From NCBI RefSeq assembly GCF_012913485.1, contig NZ_CP051774.1:3596001-3660000 (forward strand): a stretch of 64,000 bases of DNA, in the 5' to 3' direction. Positions 62,657 to 64,000 of this stretch are shown here, in pieces (within the stretch, counting starts at the first letter, position 1; each line of letters begins with the position of its first letter). The notes beneath the pieces are model-generated. The model searched no databases, was not told the origin of the DNA, and saw only the letters and a program-made list of their open reading frames with translations. The position numbers were made by a program, and so were the translations under genes. Origin of the DNA: Luteolibacter luteus (lineage in GTDB: Bacteria; Verrucomicrobiota; Verrucomicrobiia; Verrucomicrobiales; Akkermansiaceae).

Positions 62657-63544
62657 ATGATCAGCGTCGTCATTCCCAGCTACAACCGGAGCCATTGCGT
62701 GCTGGCCTTGCTCAAGGATGTCTATGCCCAGAAGGGTGTGGAGATGGAGGTCATCGTGGTCGATGATTGCTCACCGGACGATAGCGTCGAGGTGATCCGC
62801 CGCGAGTTTCCGCAGGTCATCTTGCTGGTGAACGGGAAAAACGGCGGGCCCGCTGTCACGCGGAATCGCGGCATCCGCGCCGCGAAAGGAGATGTCGTCG
62901 TTGGTTTTGACAGCGATGTGACCATTCCGGACGAGCACCTGCTTTCCAAAGTGGAGACTCGCTTCAAGGCTCTGCCGCGGGTCACCGGCCTCGCCTTCCG
63001 CCTTCTCAAGCCGGACGGCAAATCGGAAGACACCCCGCGCTGGTGGCATCCAGTCCCCATCGGAAGCTATGCGGACAGGGAATTCGTCACTTCGTATTTC
63101 AGTGGTACCGCCTATGCCTTCCGCCGGGAGGAGCTGGTGAAAGCAGGCATGTATCCGGAGATCCTTTATATGCACTACGAAGAGGTGGAGCTCGCCTTCC
63201 GCATCATCGACCAAGGTGGATCCATTCTCCACTGTCCGGAACTCGTGGCTCTTCACCATGCGAACGAGGTTTCGAGACGGAGTGAAGTGACGGTCTTCTA
63301 TAAGCCTCGGAACCAGATCTTGCTCGCCGTTGCCTGCCTGCCCGGACTGAAGGCGATCCAGTACGTCTTGCCGCGGACTTGCTATCAGTTTGTGAAGGCC
63401 TGCGGGGGTGGTCATGTAAGGGATTTCGCTCGCGCGATGAAGTCGGCCGGACAGCTCTTCCCGAGGCTTTTGGAACTCCGGAAACCCTTGCGAACGGAGA
63501 CCCTGCAGCGCATCGGAGCGATGAAACAAGGCCTCACTCCATGA
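62657..63544 (+). CDS. GT2-family glycosyltransferase
   Basis: A 295-residue GT-A enzyme. MISVVIPSYNRSHCVLALL starts at ATG 62657, chosen because it begins directly at the conserved VVIPSYNR strand; the longer frame overlaps the previous gene. VVDDCSPDDSVE, NGGPAVTRNRGI and VVGFDSDVTIPDE (DxD) follow, then YFSGTAYAFRREELVKAGMY and MHYEEVELAFRI. It is the last gene of the visible EPS run, 32 bases after the previous one. Substrate unknown. Confidence 0.9.
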   Translation: MISVVIPSYNRSHCVLALLKDVYAQKGVEMEVIVVDDCSPDDSVEVIRREFPQVILLVNGKNGGPAVTRNRGIRAAKGDVVVGFDSDVTIPDEHLLSKVETRFKALPRVTGLAFRLLKPDGKSEDTPRWWHPVPIGSYADREFVTSYFSGTAYAFRREELVKAGMYPEILYMHYEEVELAFRIIDQGGSILHCPELVALHHANEVSRRSEVTVFYKPRNQILLAVACLPGLKAIQYVLPRTCYQFVKACGGGHVRDFARAMKSAGQLFPRLLELRKPLRTETLQRIGAMKQGLTP

Positions 63545-63933
63545 GGAATGATGCCGTCGGCAGCGAGAAAATGCCGGTCTCCGTGAATCTACCACCTAAC
63601 GATTAAAGGTCATTTTGAGGATGTTCTTATTTTCTGATTTTAAGTGAGTTGCGAGCTGGTTTGCGGTTAGTCGCAAAATGCAAAATCAACTTGCTAACAG
63701 GGCGAAAGATTGGACCCTTGGAACCTCAAATTGGAAGACTGCTGCTACATTCAAAATTAGTTAAGAATCTGATTTTGAGGGAATGGCGACCATCACCCCC
63801 GGGGTCGTCAAAACAGGCCGGATCCGTGTCCCCTTGGGACATGGCCCTCAATCCGGTGAACAAGGCGATCCCCCGGCTCCCCCCCGAGCCCCCATTCCAT
63901 TCCTGATCTAGGAGCACTCGGAAAAAACCGACC
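63545..63933 (+). promoter_or_regulatory. Non-coding gap after the EPS run, before the last gene
   Basis: A 389-base region, AT-rich in its first half (63600-63780) with no supportable gene. It contains a two-part structure (63818-63856). Probably a promoter or leader of the last gene. No clear -35/-10 pair or terminator after 63544. Confidence 0.4.
63818..63856 (+). other. Nested stem-loop in the leader of the last gene
   Basis: CCGGAT (63818-63823) pairs with ATCCGG (63851-63856), and inside it TGTCCC (63827-63832) pairs with GGGACA (63836-63841) around a 3-base loop. The structure lies 78 bases before the last gene's ATG. No T-run follows. It may be a folded 5' UTR. Confidence 0.4.
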
Positions 63934-64000
63934 ATGTTCATGAGAAACAAAGCTTACGTTCTACTACTCGCACTCCTTGCGATGCCGTTCTCGGCCATCG
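63934..64000 (+). CDS. Start of a secreted protein (cut by the window edge)
   Basis: The first 22 codons read MFMRNKAYVLLLALLAMPFS and run on: a standard signal peptide with a positive N-region, hydrophobic core and a small-residue end. The rest lies outside. A second ATG two codons in is an alternative start. Being on the EPS strand, it may encode an export or surface protein of that locus. The AGGAG at 63910-63914 is too far upstream (20 bases) to be a ribosome-binding site. Confidence 0.6.
   Translation, partial: MFMRNKAYVLLLALLAMPFSAI

Noticed and set aside
63649-63906. An 85-residue frame in the gap after the EPS run
   Set aside because: Poor codon bias, no signal or domain, and it crosses the stem-loop; treated as non-coding.

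Overview
The window is a GC-rich chromosomal segment with short intergenic gaps, most likely from a member of the Verrucomicrobiota (Luteolibacter/Verrucomicrobiaceae-like). That is an inference from a PEP-CTERM protein, very large secreted PQQ-dehydrogenase/cytochrome fusions ending in DxDGDG-type motifs, secreted choice-of-anchor proteins, a DUF5069 protein, many weak Shine-Dalgarno sequences, and core biosynthetic genes scattered singly rather than grouped by pathway. No rRNA, tRNA, CRISPR array, insertion sequence or phage gene was seen.

Layout. 0-9 kb: the tail of a CHASE2-like membrane protein, argB, two minus-strand secreted proteins (one a PQQ-dehydrogenase/diheme fusion), a 3-hydroxyisobutyrate-dehydrogenase-like gene with an alpha/beta hydrolase, an isolated hisF, and a glycine-rich RRM protein closed by a strong terminator. 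9-19 kb: a PIN-TRAM membrane protein; a minus-strand set of cell-wall amidase, NAD(P)HX repair enzyme and membrane protein; leuC-leuD; two micro-lipoprotein genes each with its own terminator; asd and a prenyl diphosphate synthase. 19-23 kb: a PEP-CTERM protein, a MocR-type regulator with a repeated operator, translationally coupled to an EamA exporter, then a DUF5069-VF530 pair.

23.9-26.4 kb holds the most interesting system: a minus-strand operon encoding a secreted precursor made of seven lysine/aspartate/glutamate-rich repeats, five carrying one cysteine each (DDCPGKDKEK), then a DUF692/MNIO enzyme and its DUF2063 (BufC-type) partner. A strong terminator lies between precursor and enzyme. 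It looks like a tandem-repeat variant of the bufferin class of ribosomally made, cysteine-modified peptides.

26.5-38 kb: a GNAT acetyltransferase; a duplicated two-gene unit of unknown function (A1-B1-A2-B2); a four-helix membrane protein; pfkA with a CRP-like palindrome in its upstream region; a DUF1328 mini-protein; an LpxR-like lipid A deacylase; and a secreted trypsin-like protease. 38-51 kb: an 1806-residue PQQ-dehydrogenase/diheme/discoidin/FN3 protein and two tandem 1051-residue secreted proteins, each with 14 FG-GAP-like blades and a choice-of-anchor D-like domain.

51-64 kb: an exopolysaccharide locus. An outer-membrane beta-barrel is followed by a 670-bp regulatory region with a sigma-54-like element, then a long same-strand run: sugar transferase, WlbA-like dehydrogenase, WlbB-like acetyltransferase, a Wzz/BY-kinase-like protein with a defective Walker A, polysaccharide deacetylase, a second and full-length polyprenyl glycosylphosphotransferase, an Alg14/Alg13-type split glycosyltransferase, a hexapeptide acyltransferase and two GT2 glycosyltransferases. 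Flippase, polymerase and export genes are not in the window and may lie beyond 64 kb. The last bases begin another secreted protein.
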